DNA of 64,000 nt from Nocardioides baculatus (GCF_016735675.1 NZ_JAERSG010000006.1:1-64000); one strand, 5' to 3'; shown: positions 33,366-42,124, numbered from the stretch's first letter. Notes: generated by a model not told the origin, from the letters alone. Made by a program: numbers and translations.

Positions 33366-34975
33366 TGGCTGGTGACTGGCTGGCCGATGCGGTCGTCTAC
33401 GAGATCTACCCGCAGTCCTTCGCGGACTCGAACGGCGACGGGATCGGCGACCTCCGCGGGGTGATCGAGCGACTGGACCACATCGAGTCGCTCGGGGTCG
33501 ACACCCTGTGGTTCAACCCGTGCTTCGCCTCGCCTTTCGTGGACGCGGGCTACGACGTCTCGGACTACCTGCAGGTCGCACCGCGCTACGGGACCAACGC
33601 GGACCTCGTCGAGCTGGTCGAGGCGGCGCGCGAACGCGGCATCCGGGTGCTCCTCGACCTGGTGGCCGGCCACACGTCGATCGAGCACCCGTGGTTCCAG
33701 GCCGAGCTGCACGCCGACGAACCGTCACCGGAGGGCGACCGCTACGTCTGGTGCGAGGACCTCCCCGCGTGGGCGTGGGACTCCGACATCCCGGGCACGC
33801 CGGCGTGGGTCGCCTCGCCGGGGCCGCGTCCGGGGTGGTACCTCAAGAACTTCTACGCTGCCCAGCCGGCCCTCAACTTCGGCTGGACCGACCTGCCGGC
33901 CGACGAGCCCTGGCGCGACGGGGTCGACGACCCGGGGCCGCGGCGCAACAAGCAGATGCTGCGCAAGGTGCTCGACTTCTGGCTCAGCCGGGGGGTGGCG
34001 GGCTTCCGCGTCGACATGGCGTTCTCCCTGGTCAAGGACGACCAGGGCAAGAACGCCGGTGCGGTCGCCGCGACCCAGGTGTGGCGCGACCTCCAGGCGT
34101 GGCTCGCCACGGCCCACCCCGACGCCGTCCTCATCCCGGAGGGCAAGGAGCCGCGGACGGGTGCGGCACTGGGCTTCGACGCCGACTTCATGCTCGTCAT
34201 CCACGCCGAGCACGCGAGCCTGTTCGACAACGGCGGTGCGGGCGTGCTCCCGTTCCAGCCGCCGGGCGACCCGTTCTTCCACGCCGACGGCCTCGGCTCG
34301 ACCCGGACGTTCCTGGACGGCTGGGCCGCGGCCACGGCGGACGACCCCACGCGCCCGGTGCTGCTGGGCACCGCGGACCACGACTTCAGCCGCCTGCGCA
34401 CCGACCCGCGCACGCCGGAGGAGCTGGGCGCGGCGCTGACCTTCCTCTTCACCTGGGGCACCGTGCCGTCGCTCTACTACGGCGACGAGATCGGCATGCG
34501 CTACCTGCCGGGACTGCCCGACAAGGAGGGCTCGATCTGCAACCCCGGCTACAACCGCTCCGGCTGCCGTACGCCGATGCAGTGGGACGACTCGCCCAAC
34601 GCCGGCTTCTCGACCGCCGCGGCGAGTGACCTCTACCTGCCGATCGACCCGTCGCCCGACCGGCCGACCGTGAAGGCCCAGGAGGAGGATCCCGGCTCGA
34701 CGCTGCACCTGGTGAGGCGGCTGGTCGCGCTGCGCCGCTCGACGCCGGCACTCGGCGGTCGCGCGCCGACCACCGTCCTGCACGAGGGCTACCCGTTCAC
34801 CTGGCGCCGCGGCGACTCCCACGTCGTGGTGGTCAACCCGCGCAGCGAGGCGGCAACGGCTGACGTGCCCGGGCTCGAAGGCGCCCGGCTGCTCCTGGGA
34901 CGTGGCGTCGTGGTGACCGGTCTCGGCGTGCGCGTCGAGGGGTTCGGCTACGGCGTGCTCGAGCTCGCCCGCTGA
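33365..34975 (+). CDS. GH13 alpha-glucosidase / oligo-1,6-glucosidase-like
   Basis: A 536-residue cytoplasmic GH13 enzyme acting on alpha-glucosides. Conserved regions include GVDTLWFNPCFASPFVDAGYDVSD and RVLLDLVAGHTS (region I), GVAGFRVDMAF with the nucleophile Asp (region II), and VLIPEGKEP with the acid/base Glu (region III). TADHDFSRL with the transition-state Asp (region IV) completes the set. The set and the C-terminal beta domain fit the oligo-1,6-glucosidase/trehalulose-type subfamilies. Trehalose synthase is less likely because the length is shorter. It begins inside the malic enzyme stop (TGATG), an unusual pairing that puts sugar release and malate decarboxylation on one message. 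It ends 28 bases inside the convergent small membrane gene. Confidence 0.85.
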   Translation: MAGDWLADAVVYEIYPQSFADSNGDGIGDLRGVIERLDHIESLGVDTLWFNPCFASPFVDAGYDVSDYLQVAPRYGTNADLVELVEAARERGIRVLLDLVAGHTSIEHPWFQAELHADEPSPEGDRYVWCEDLPAWAWDSDIPGTPAWVASPGPRPGWYLKNFYAAQPALNFGWTDLPADEPWRDGVDDPGPRRNKQMLRKVLDFWLSRGVAGFRVDMAFSLVKDDQGKNAGAVAATQVWRDLQAWLATAHPDAVLIPEGKEPRTGAALGFDADFMLVIHAEHASLFDNGGAGVLPFQPPGDPFFHADGLGSTRTFLDGWAAATADDPTRPVLLGTADHDFSRLRTDPRTPEELGAALTFLFTWGTVPSLYYGDEIGMRYLPGLPDKEGSICNPGYNRSGCRTPMQWDDSPNAGFSTAAASDLYLPIDPSPDRPTVKAQEEDPGSTLHLVRRLVALRRSTPALGGRAPTTVLHEGYPFTWRRGDSHVVVVNPRSEAATADVPGLEGARLLLGRGVVVTGLGVRVEGFGYGVLELAR

Positions 34976-35301
34976 CCGGCGCGTCGGACGACGCGCGGCT
35001 CGCGCATGGCTGTCCAGCCGACGAGGGCGAGCAGGGCGCCGGCGGCCATCGTGGACAGCACGCCGATCCGGGCCCGCTGGACCACGGTGTCGCAGGCGGC
35101 CGACCGCCGCCGCTGGTCGGCACTGGTCGCCACCTCGGTGCTCAAGGTGCCCTGCGGGACGAGCCAGTCGGAGGAGATCGCTGCCCCGCAGGTGACCTGC
35201 TGGCCGGCGACGGTCGTGGACCTCGAGCTCTCGACACCGTAGGCGAAGGCCGCGAGCACGACGAGCAGACCCACCACGAGTGCCGCCTGCCACCTGCGCA
35301 T
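34948..35301 (-). CDS. Small membrane protein with two predicted helices
   Basis: A 117-residue protein of unknown function. Transmembrane helices are predicted at about 7-23 and 78-97. They flank a loop of about 55 residues that carries two cysteines (VTCGAAIS and SAACDTVV), which could form a disulfide if the loop is outside. The C-terminus is basic and disordered. The 3' end overlaps the convergent GH13 gene by 28 bases. It lies 15 bases downstream of the sugar-lactone oxidase on the same strand and may be co-transcribed with it. I found no functional motif. Confidence 0.6.
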   Translation of the reverse strand: MRRWQAALVVGLLVVLAAFAYGVESSRSTTVAGQQVTCGAAISSDWLVPQGTLSTEVATSADQRRRSAACDTVVQRARIGVLSTMAAGALLALVGWTAMREPRVVRRAGQRASSSTP

Positions 35302-35316
35302 GGCCCGAGTATGCGC

Positions 35317-36528
35317 CTACTCGAAGAGCGGGCGCAGGTGGTCGTTGAGGAACATGCCGTGCGGGTCGAGCTCACGGCGGATCGCGATGAAGTCGTCGGC
35401 GCGCGGGTAGTGCGCGTGGAGGCGCTCGGGCGTGAGGAAGTGGAGCTTGCCCCAGTGGACGCGGGCGTCGAAGCCGGCGAGAAGCGTGTCGACCGAGCGC
35501 AGGTAGGCCCAGTAGTCCGTGCCGGGGGTGCCGGAGACCGAGATGACGACGGTCGGGGTCTGGTACTGCGAGGACAGGAAGGCCTCGTCGGGTCCGACGG
35601 TGCGCACCTCGAGCGGGTAGATCGAGTCCGGGAGGCTGCGGAGCATCAGCTCGCGCATCGCCGTCAGCGCCTCGGGTGCCCGGTCGAGCGCGACGAAGTA
35701 CTCCAGCTCATGGAAGTTGGGGTCGTAGACCATCGGGAAGATCCGGTAGCAGCGGTCGACGCGGCGCCCCACGGTGTCGTCGTCGGCGACGTCCGGGCCG
35801 ACCTCGTCATAGACCTTGACGTAGCACTGGTCCTCGAGCCGCTCGCCGTGGCCGTCGAGGTTGTAGAGCGCGCCGGACTCCTCGGTGGGCAGCCAGAACA
35901 TCCCGAAGTGCCGGTGCTCCGCGACCAGTGTGTCCCAGCTGTCCATCACGTCGTCCCACGAGCGAAGGCTGACGTGCTCGCGGAGCCGGTAGGCGTCGGT
36001 GACCTCGAGCTCGAGCTGGGTGACGACCCCGAGCATCCCGACCGAGACCTGGGCGGCGCGGAGCAGGTCGGGCTCGTCCTCGCCGATCTCGCGCACCTCG
36101 CCGGTGCCGGTCACCACCCTCATGCCGCGCACGACCCCGGACAGGCTGGTGTAGCGCGTGCCCGAGCCGTGCGTCCCGGTCGCGACCGCGCCGGCGATCT
36201 GCTGGGTGTCGATGTCGCCCTGGTTGCGCAGCGCGAGGCCGGCCGCCCAGAGTGGCTCGTAGAAGTCGCGGATCAGCGTCCCGGGGAGCGCGGTCGCCCG
36301 CCGGGCGGCCGCATCGGTGGCCACGACGCCCCGCATCGCGGAGACGTCGAGCAGCTGGCCGTCGGTCTGGACGACCGGCGTGAACGAGTGCCCGGCGCCC
36401 GCGACCCGGACCTGCCGGCCCCGACCGGCAGCCTCCCGGACGAGGGCGACGACCTCGTCCTCGTCGCGGGGAGTGGCGGTCGTGGCGGGCGAGAAGCTCT
36501 GGTTGCCCACCCAGTTGGTCCAGGTCAT
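35317..36528 (-). CDS. FAD-binding sugar-1,4-lactone oxidase (D-arabinono-1,4-lactone oxidase family)
   Basis: A VAO-fold flavoprotein of about 400 residues that oxidises an aldono-lactone or related sugar alcohol. The N-terminal FAD domain begins WTNWVGNQSFSP and has VRVAGAGHSFTPVVQTDGQL, where the histidine is the usual covalent flavin attachment residue. GAVATGTHGSG is the second FAD loop. The ALO C-terminal domain includes VHWGKLHFLTPERL and ends FIAIRRELDPHGMFLNDHL. I give the ATG at 36528, because relatives begin at the WTNW motif; in-frame alternatives are ATG at 36552 and TTG at 36564. It follows the Eis-like gene closely on the same strand. Confidence 0.85.
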   Translation of the reverse strand: MTWTNWVGNQSFSPATTATPRDEDEVVALVREAAGRGRQVRVAGAGHSFTPVVQTDGQLLDVSAMRGVVATDAAARRATALPGTLIRDFYEPLWAAGLALRNQGDIDTQQIAGAVATGTHGSGTRYTSLSGVVRGMRVVTGTGEVREIGEDEPDLLRAAQVSVGMLGVVTQLELEVTDAYRLREHVSLRSWDDVMDSWDTLVAEHRHFGMFWLPTEESGALYNLDGHGERLEDQCYVKVYDEVGPDVADDDTVGRRVDRCYRIFPMVYDPNFHELEYFVALDRAPEALTAMRELMLRSLPDSIYPLEVRTVGPDEAFLSSQYQTPTVVISVSGTPGTDYWAYLRSVDTLLAGFDARVHWGKLHFLTPERLHAHYPRADDFIAIRRELDPHGMFLNDHLRPLFE

Positions 36529-36573
36529 GGGGGCCAGCCTGTCCAGCGCCATCCCCGTCGTCAACGGGCCTGC

Positions 36574-37827
36574 TCAGAAGCCGATCGACGGCTCCGGCTC
36601 GACGGCCGTGCGCATGGCCCGGGCCAGCTCGGCGTACGCCCCCGCGCGGCGCTCGCGGACGAGGCCCGCGCGGAGCAGGCCACCGATCGAGTGGCCGAGG
36701 TAACCGGCGCCCAGGACGGCCACGTCGAGGGTGATGTCGGCGTCCGCGTCGGTGCGCTCGGCCGCGCCGGATCCGGAGGACGCGGTGAGCCGCCAGCGGC
36801 CGGCGTTCCACGGTGCGTAGCGGTCCTCCACCTCCACCACGACGTCGCAGTCGGTGTCGTACGACCGGAGCGGCCAGGCCGCCTCGAGGTCGACGAGCCG
36901 GATCCAGGTGCTGTCCCACGTCGCCAGCGACCCGGTGCCGCGCGGTCCGCCGACCCAGCCGAGGAGCGGGTCGTCGACGCCGATGTTCTCGAGCTTGGTG
37001 GTGCCCATCAGGTCGAGGTCGACGATGCGGCGCGCGATCGCCAGCCGGGCGGCCGGTCCGCCGCAGAAGGTGCCGGCGGTGACCGTGCCGGAGGGACGGG
37101 CCTGGTCCCACTTGTGCTCGCGGCGCAGCCCGATGAACCCGATGTCCTCGCCGTCGCGGCGGGCGAACAGGACCCGGCGGCGCTCCTTGTCGCGCAGGTT
37201 CTCCGGGATCTCGAGCGTCAGGAGCGAGAAGAAGTCGGGCGAGCCGATGATCGTGCCGGGGAAGTCGGGCGCGTTGGCCACCTGGCAGGCGCGCATCCGC
37301 TCGGCGACGCCGGGGTCCGACATCGTGACGAGGTGGGTCGTGATGCCCGCGACCTCGTCCTCGAGGTGCGGGGCGGTGAGCTCGGTGCCGCGGCCGACTG
37401 TCACCTGGTGGGTGATCACGGCGACGCCGTAGCCGTAGCGGCCGTAGATGGCGGCCTCGCTGGCGTGCAGCGCCGAGATCGCCGTGCCGGCCGCGCGGGT
37501 GCGCCCGAGGTGGTCGGTCATCATCGCGCGCAGCACGCCGCGTCGACGGGCGTCGGGGTGCACGCCCACCCAGGTGAGGCCGGCGATCGGGACCACCGCC
37601 CCGCCGGGCAGCGACATCTCCATCGGGCGTACGCCGTAGATGCCGGCGTGGTGGTCCTCCGGCCCGTCGGGCAGGTCGACCACGAACCGCTGGTCCTCGG
37701 GCAGGCCGAGGCGCAGGTGGTCCGCGTCGGCATCGGTGACCTCCCCGAACCACACGAGCTGGTCGGTCGCGAGGTACTTGTCGGCGTCCTCCGAGTGACG
37801 TACGTCGATGCTCACGCCGCAACCCAA
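36574..37827 (-). CDS. Eis-like GNAT N-acetyltransferase with sterol-carrier-like C-terminal domain
   Basis: A 417-residue protein of the Eis family (enhanced intracellular survival), which acetylates amines such as aminoglycosides or lysines at several positions. It has tandem GNAT regions: an acetyl-CoA-binding VHPDARRRGVLRAMM turn near residue 90, HASEAAIYGRYGYGVA near 121, and an SCP2-like C-terminal domain. The family's C-terminal carboxylate, used for catalysis, would be the final SIGF. The TTG start at 37827 has GAGG seven bases upstream; a GTG at 37815 is the alternative. A sugar-lactone oxidase gene follows, with no obvious biochemical link. It could confer resistance or modify proteins; this is inferred from the family only. 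Confidence 0.82.
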   Translation of the reverse strand: MGCGVSIDVRHSEDADKYLATDQLVWFGEVTDADADHLRLGLPEDQRFVVDLPDGPEDHHAGIYGVRPMEMSLPGGAVVPIAGLTWVGVHPDARRRGVLRAMMTDHLGRTRAAGTAISALHASEAAIYGRYGYGVAVITHQVTVGRGTELTAPHLEDEVAGITTHLVTMSDPGVAERMRACQVANAPDFPGTIIGSPDFFSLLTLEIPENLRDKERRRVLFARRDGEDIGFIGLRREHKWDQARPSGTVTAGTFCGGPAARLAIARRIVDLDLMGTTKLENIGVDDPLLGWVGGPRGTGSLATWDSTWIRLVDLEAAWPLRSYDTDCDVVVEVEDRYAPWNAGRWRLTASSGSGAAERTDADADITLDVAVLGAGYLGHSIGGLLRAGLVRERRAGAYAELARAMRTAVEPEPSIGF

Positions 37828-37883
37828 CAGCTGACCTCGAGCGATGGCAACGGGGTTTTACCGACGCGCACGGGCAGCAGCAC

Positions 37884-38075
37884 ATGGGAGTCGACTCGCC
37901 GTGGTTCGGCAAGCCGAAGCGCAAGAGCAAGCTGCGGATCCGCTACGACCCCGACGAGCCCGCGAGGAGCGAGGTGGTGACGCCCCTGGCGGGGGAGCTG
38001 GCGATCTTCGTCGTCGTCACCGCGTGTGGCGCGGCCGTGATCCTGATGAGCCTCGCCGGCTGGCTGTCCGGCTGA
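37884..38075 (+). CDS. Small single-helix membrane protein
   Basis: A 63-residue protein with a basic, proline-containing N-terminal half (FGKPKRKSKLRIRYDPDEP) and one transmembrane helix at about 38-60. It is probably a bitopic protein with the N-terminus inside. The ATG at 37884 has no good ribosome site. It lies 26 bases before the next gene, which has its own predicted promoter. Length and composition are plausible for a real small gene, but there is no family evidence. Confidence 0.5.
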   Translation: MGVDSPWFGKPKRKSKLRIRYDPDEPARSEVVTPLAGELAIFVVVTACGAAVILMSLAGWLSG

Positions 38076-38089
38076 GAACGGGCACTCGC

Positions 38090-38095
38090 TAGGGT
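38090..38095 (+). promoter_or_regulatory. Predicted -10 element of a leaderless promoter for the quinone oxidoreductase gene
   Basis: TAGGGT lies exactly 6 bases before the ATG at 38102. No ribosome site is present between, consistent with a leaderless start. Confidence 0.5.
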
Positions 38096-38101
38096 CGAAG
38101 C

Positions 38102-39070
38102 ATGTTCGCCGTCTACGCCGAGACCTTCTCCTTCGACGACCCGCTGAGCGGCCTGGTGGTGGGGGAGCGACCCGCTCCTGAAGCGCCCGACGGGTGGGCC
38201 ACCGTGACCGTCAAGGCGGCCAGCCTCAACCACCACGACCTCTGGTCGCTGCGCGGGGTCGGGCTGCGCGAGGAGTCGCTGCCGATGATCCTCGGCTGTG
38301 ACGCCGCGGGCCTCGACGAGGACGGCAACGAGGTCGTCGTCCACGGCGTCATCGGCGACCCGGGCTGGACCGGCGACGAGGCCGACGACCCCGGTCGGTC
38401 GCTGCTCTCCGAGCGCCACCAGGGCACCTTCGCCGACCAGGTCGTCGTGCCGCGCCGCAACCTCGTGCCCAAGCCGGCCTCGCTGTCCTTCGAGGAGGCG
38501 GCCTGCCTGCCGACCGCCTGGCTCACGGCCTACCGGATGCTCTTCGTCCAGGGCGCCTGCAAGCCCGGAGAGACGATCCTCGTGCAGGGTGCCGGCGGCG
38601 GTGTCGCGACCGCGCTCATCACGCTGGGCCGCGCTGCCGGCCTCACGGTGCTCGCCACCAGCCGTGACGAGGCCAAGCGCGAGCGTGCCCGTGAGCTCGG
38701 CGCCCACGACGTCTTCGAGTCCGGCGCCCGGCTGCCGGTCAGGGTCGACGCCGTGATGGAGACCGTCGGCAAGGCGACCTGGACCCACTCGATCCGCTCG
38801 CTGCGACCGGGCGGCCGCATCGTCATCAGCGGTACGACGTCCGGCCCCGACGTCGACGACGCCGGCCTGACCCACGTGTTCTTCAAGCAGCTCTCGATCA
38901 TCGGCTCCACGATGGGCACCCGCGGCGAGCTCGACGCCCTCGTGAAGTTCCTCGACGCCACCGGCGCCCGGCCGCTCGTCGACCGGGCGATCCCGATGGA
39001 GCAGGCGGCCGACGGCTTCGCCGCGATGTCCGAGGGTGACGTCTTCGGCAAGATCGTCTTCACCCGGTGA
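38102..39070 (+). CDS. Zinc-binding-type (MDR) alcohol dehydrogenase / quinone oxidoreductase
   Basis: A 322-residue medium-chain dehydrogenase/reductase. The GroES-like domain has LNHHDLWSLRGVG and GCDAAGLDEDGNEV. The nucleotide-binding domain carries ILVQGAGGGVATALITLGRA (about 160-179) followed by LTVLATSRDEAKRERA, whose pattern suggests NADPH use. The structural zinc cysteines of classical alcohol dehydrogenases are not present, so it is closer to zinc-free quinone or enoyl reductases. It overlaps the downstream SDR gene by four bases (GTGA), so both oxidoreductases are co-expressed. Substrate unknown. Confidence 0.82.
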   Translation: MFAVYAETFSFDDPLSGLVVGERPAPEAPDGWATVTVKAASLNHHDLWSLRGVGLREESLPMILGCDAAGLDEDGNEVVVHGVIGDPGWTGDEADDPGRSLLSERHQGTFADQVVVPRRNLVPKPASLSFEEAACLPTAWLTAYRMLFVQGACKPGETILVQGAGGGVATALITLGRAAGLTVLATSRDEAKRERARELGAHDVFESGARLPVRVDAVMETVGKATWTHSIRSLRPGGRIVISGTTSGPDVDDAGLTHVFFKQLSIIGSTMGTRGELDALVKFLDATGARPLVDRAIPMEQAADGFAAMSEGDVFGKIVFTR

Positions 39071-39753
39071 GGCTGGTCCTGACCGGCGCGGGGTCCGGCA
39101 TCGGCGACGTGCTGGCGCGCCGCCTCACCGACCGCGGCGACGAGCTGGTGCTCGTCGCCCGCAGCAGCGGACGAGCCGCCGAGCTCGAGCGCGCGCACGC
39201 CGGGGCGCAGGTCGTGGTCGCCGACCTCGCCGACCCCGGGACCCTCAACGGTCTCGGTCGACAGGTGGACGGCCCGGTCGACGCGCTGGTCCACGCCGCC
39301 GGCGTGGTCGAGCTCGGTCCGGTCGCGCGGCTGCGGCTCGCCGACTGGGAGGAGCAGCTCGCCGTCAACCTCGTCGCGCCGGCCGTGCTGACCCGCGAGC
39401 TGCTGCCCCAGCTGCGGCAGGCCCGGGGCACGGTGGTCTTCGTCAACTCCGGCGCCGGCCTCACCGCCCACGCCGAGTGGTCGGGCTATGCCGCGTCCAA
39501 GTTCGGGCTCCGTGGCCTCGCCGACGCGCTGCGGGCCGAGGAGTCCGACCACGGCGTACGCGTCACCAGCGTCTACCCCGGTCGCACGGCCACGCCGATG
39601 CAGCAGAAGGTGCACGAGCAGGAGGGCAAGGACTACGACGCGTCCGAGTGGATCAGCGCGGAGACCGTCGCCGGGATGATCCTGCACGTCCTCGATCTGC
39701 CCGTCGACGCCACCGTCCCGGACGTCACCGTCCGCCCGGGGCCGGGGGACTAG
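39067..39753 (+). CDS. SDR-family oxidoreductase
   Basis: A 228-residue short-chain dehydrogenase. The dinucleotide turn TGAGSGIGD is at residues 5-13, VHAAGVV near 78-84 replaces the NNAG motif, and the catalytic YAASKFG (Tyr and Lys) is near 142-148, with the serine in FVNSGAG. The start GTG lies inside the stop of the MDR gene (GTGA), showing translational coupling. The end overlaps the convergent deazaflavin-oxidoreductase gene by four bases. Sequence is typical of small NADPH-dependent ketoreductases, but no specific substrate is indicated. Confidence 0.85.
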   Translation: MRLVLTGAGSGIGDVLARRLTDRGDELVLVARSSGRAAELERAHAGAQVVVADLADPGTLNGLGRQVDGPVDALVHAAGVVELGPVARLRLADWEEQLAVNLVAPAVLTRELLPQLRQARGTVVFVNSGAGLTAHAEWSGYAASKFGLRGLADALRAEESDHGVRVTSVYPGRTATPMQQKVHEQEGKDYDASEWISAETVAGMILHVLDLPVDATVPDVTVRPGPGD

Positions 39754-40268
39754 GCGGGTTCGAGCACGAAGGCGCGGATCCGCCGGGTCCCGGCGACCCG
39801 CTCGCGGTAGTTGAGGTAGCCGGGGTAGAACTCGCCTGCCAGCGCGAACACCTCGTCGGTCTCGGCGGGCGTCGCCGCCCGCGCCGTCACCTCGCGCACC
39901 GTGCCGCGGTAGGTCACCGTCGCCCGTGGGTCGGCCTCCAGGTTGAGCACCCACGCGGGGGTCGAGGGCTGGCCGAAGTTGGTGCCGAGCAGCGCGAGCG
40001 TGCCGGCGTACGGCGTCGCGATCAGGTGGCTCGTGCGTCGCTGGCCGGACTTGCGCCCGGTCGTCGTCACGTCGAGGACCGCCAGCCCGGCGAGCAGGCT
40101 GGGTGCGCTGTGCCGTCCGCGGGTCAGCCGACCGACGACGTCGTCGAGGTGGCGCAGCGAGTGGGCGAAGAGCCAGCCGCCCGGGCGGGTGCCGGCGCCC
40201 CAGCGCACGAGCTTGTGCAGCGGGTTGGCCGAGTGGTGGGTGTAGCCGAGGTCGGTCGCCAGGCCCAT
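39750..40268 (-). CDS. F420/deazaflavin-dependent nitroreductase-family oxidoreductase
   Basis: A 172-residue split-barrel flavoprotein of the Ddn/DUF385 family, which uses coenzyme F420 (or FMN in some members). The core motif is LDVTTTGRKSGQRRTSHLIA (about residues 65-84), followed by GTNFGQPSTPAWVLNLEADP and the C-terminal GEFYPGYLNYRERVAGTRRI. These are hallmark segments of the family. The ATG at 40268 is the start giving a standard N-terminus. It lies just after the TetR gene stop on the same strand, so the two may form an operon. The presence of such proteins suggests that the organism makes F420. Confidence 0.85.
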   Translation of the reverse strand: MGLATDLGYTHHSANPLHKLVRWGAGTRPGGWLFAHSLRHLDDVVGRLTRGRHSAPSLLAGLAVLDVTTTGRKSGQRRTSHLIATPYAGTLALLGTNFGQPSTPAWVLNLEADPRATVTYRGTVREVTARAATPAETDEVFALAGEFYPGYLNYRERVAGTRRIRAFVLEPA

Positions 40269-40276
40269 GCCGCTGA

Positions 40277-40912
40277 TCACGCCTCGCGCGACTGCCAGTT
40301 GAGCGCGCCGACGAGGAGCATCCGGAGCTGGGTGCGCGCCTCGGCGAGGGTCTGCGCCTCCGAGTCGGGGTGCTCCACGAGCCGCTCGGCCATCGTCACC
40401 ACGAAGGACACGATCAGGTCCGCGAGCAGGGCGATGTCCTCGCTGGAGTACTGCTCCGCCGCGCCGGTGCGGGCGACGTCGGTCGCCAGCTCGCGGGTGA
40501 TGAGGGCGATCTCGTGGTGGATCGCCTCGCGCACCCGCGGCGGACCGGCCGTCCGCTCGCGCGCGATGAAGGCGTAGTGGGACCGGTTCTCCCGCACGTG
40601 CTGCGCCACGATCGGGAGCGACCCGTCGATGAAGTCGCGGTACTCCGGAGCGTGCCGCCACACGTCGAGCAGCATCAGCCGCAGTGACCGGAAGCTCTCG
40701 TCGACCAGCGCCAGGCCGAGCAGCTCGAGCGAGCCGAAGTGGCGGTAGAACGCGGTCGGCACGACACCGACCTGCTTGGCGACCTGACGCAGCGAGATGG
40801 CCGCGAGGTTGGAGTCGGCGGCGAGCGCCAGCGCCGCGTCGAGGATGGCCCGACGCGTGCGCTCCTTGCGCTCCGCGCGGGACTCGCTCGCGTCTGCCAG
40901 GCCCTCCGCCAT
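40277..40912 (-). CDS. TetR-family repressor of the desaturase operon
   Basis: A 211-residue TetR protein. The helix-turn-helix is ISLRQVAKQVGVVPTAFYRHF (from about residue 39), after the RERTRRAILDAALAL-like first helix. The C-terminal ligand domain is helical and includes FIARERTAGPPRVREAI, a segment I associate with fatty-acid regulators of the DesT/FasR type. It is transcribed away from a ferredoxin reductase plus acyl desaturase operon, with a perfect inverted repeat over the start region of that promoter. This gives a coherent model in which acyl-CoA status controls unsaturated fatty acid synthesis, as for DesT in Pseudomonas. The ligand is inferred. Confidence 0.85.
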   Translation of the reverse strand: MAEGLADASESRAERKERTRRAILDAALALAADSNLAAISLRQVAKQVGVVPTAFYRHFGSLELLGLALVDESFRSLRLMLLDVWRHAPEYRDFIDGSLPIVAQHVRENRSHYAFIARERTAGPPRVREAIHHEIALITRELATDVARTGAAEQYSSEDIALLADLIVSFVVTMAERLVEHPDSEAQTLAEARTQLRMLLVGALNWQSREA

Positions 40913-40961
40913 GTGCGTGATCGTAGTGGGGTCGAGTGGGCGGGATCACCCGGCACCTGCG

Positions 40962-41010
40962 TTGACGACGCCGACGGGCTCCGCGAGTATTGAGTGAACA
41001 GACGTTCACT
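40962..41010 (+). promoter_or_regulatory. Predicted promoter and TetR operator of the desaturase operon
   Basis: A -35-like TTGACG (40962-40967) and a -10-like GAGTAT (40985-40990) are 17 bases apart. Immediately after, AGTGAAC-AGAC-GTTCACT (40993-41010) is a perfect inverted repeat of 7-base arms that would cover the transcription start. An AAAGGAG ribosome site follows before the ATG at 41024. The divergent TetR gene is the likely binder. Confidence 0.65.
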
Positions 41011-41023
41011 GAAAGGAGTCGGC

Positions 41024-42112
41024 ATGACCGTCCTCTCGACGATCGCCCGCTCACGCACCGTCGCGGCGCTCACCTCGCCCCACGGTGTCGACCACTACCT
41101 CTCGCGGGTGAACCCGATGTGGGCGGCGCACGACGTGCGCGGTCGCGTCGTCGCCGTGCACCGCGAGACCGAGACGGCCGGTGCGCCGGTCGCCACGATC
41201 ACCGTCCAGCCCACCGCCACCTGGCGCGGCCACCGCGCGGGCCAGTACGTCCAGGTCGGCCTCGACCTGCCGGGCTCGGCGCGCCGGATGACCCGCTGCT
41301 TCTCCATCTCCTCAGCCGCGTCCGGCGTGGGGGAGGAGTTCACCCTGACGATCCGCTCGCACGCCGACGGCCAGGTCAGCAAGTACCTCGTGGACGCCGA
41401 GCCGGGCCAGCTGCTGCACCTCTCGCAGGCGCAGGGGGACTTCACGCTCCCCGTGAGCCCGGCGACGCCGGGCATCGACCCGCTCCTCTTCATCACCGGC
41501 GGCTCGGGCATCACGCCCGCCATGTCGATGCTGCGCACCCTGCTGCGCGACGGGTACGACGGCCGCGCCGGGCGCCCCGTCACGTTCCTCCACTACGCCC
41601 GGTCGCCCGAGGACCAGATCTTCGCCGACGAGCTGGAGCGGATCGCCGCCGACGACAACGGCGTGACCGTCCACCTGCGCCACGGCGACGCCGTCTTCAA
41701 CGAGCTCGAGCTCCGTCGCCTGGTACCCGCCTGGCGCGACACCGACACCTGGGCCTGCGGCCCGGCCGGGATGATCGAGCTCGTGCGGGCGGCGTACGCC
41801 GACAACCCGCGGCTGAGGCTCGAGCTCTTCAAGCCGCCGACCACCTCCAGCGGTGCGGCCGAGGGTGACCTGACCTTCGCCGGCGCTGACCAGCGGGTGG
41901 CCAACTCCGGTGCCTCGATCCTCGAGCAGGCCGAGGAGGCCGGCCTCACGCCGGTCTTCGGCTGCCGGATGGGCATCTGCTTCTCCTGCACGGCCCGCAA
42001 GTCCGAGGGCACCGTGCGCAACGTGCTCACGGGCACCGAGTCCTCGCTCCCCGACGAGGACATCCAGATCTGTGTCTCCGCCCCCGTCGGCGACTGCGTC
42101 GTCGACCTCTGA
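41024..42112 (+). CDS. Ferredoxin reductase with C-terminal [2Fe-2S] domain (desaturase electron donor)
   Basis: A 362-residue flavin reductase fused to a plant-type ferredoxin. The FAD domain has MTRCFSISSA, the NAD(P)H domain has FITGGSGITPAMSMLRTL and WACGPAGMIE, and the C-terminal ferredoxin has GCRMGICFSCTARK plus DIQICVS, giving the four cluster cysteines near residues 313-350. It resembles the mycobacterial Rv3230c reductase that feeds electrons to stearoyl-CoA desaturase DesA3. The next gene is such a desaturase, 12 bases downstream. The ATG at 41024 has AAAGGAG at the right distance. The operon is preceded by a predicted operator. Confidence 0.9.
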   Translation: MTVLSTIARSRTVAALTSPHGVDHYLSRVNPMWAAHDVRGRVVAVHRETETAGAPVATITVQPTATWRGHRAGQYVQVGLDLPGSARRMTRCFSISSAASGVGEEFTLTIRSHADGQVSKYLVDAEPGQLLHLSQAQGDFTLPVSPATPGIDPLLFITGGSGITPAMSMLRTLLRDGYDGRAGRPVTFLHYARSPEDQIFADELERIAADDNGVTVHLRHGDAVFNELELRRLVPAWRDTDTWACGPAGMIELVRAAYADNPRLRLELFKPPTTSSGAAEGDLTFAGADQRVANSGASILEQAEEAGLTPVFGCRMGICFSCTARKSEGTVRNVLTGTESSLPDEDIQICVSAPVGDCVVDL

Positions 42113-42124
42113 GGAAGGACCCCC

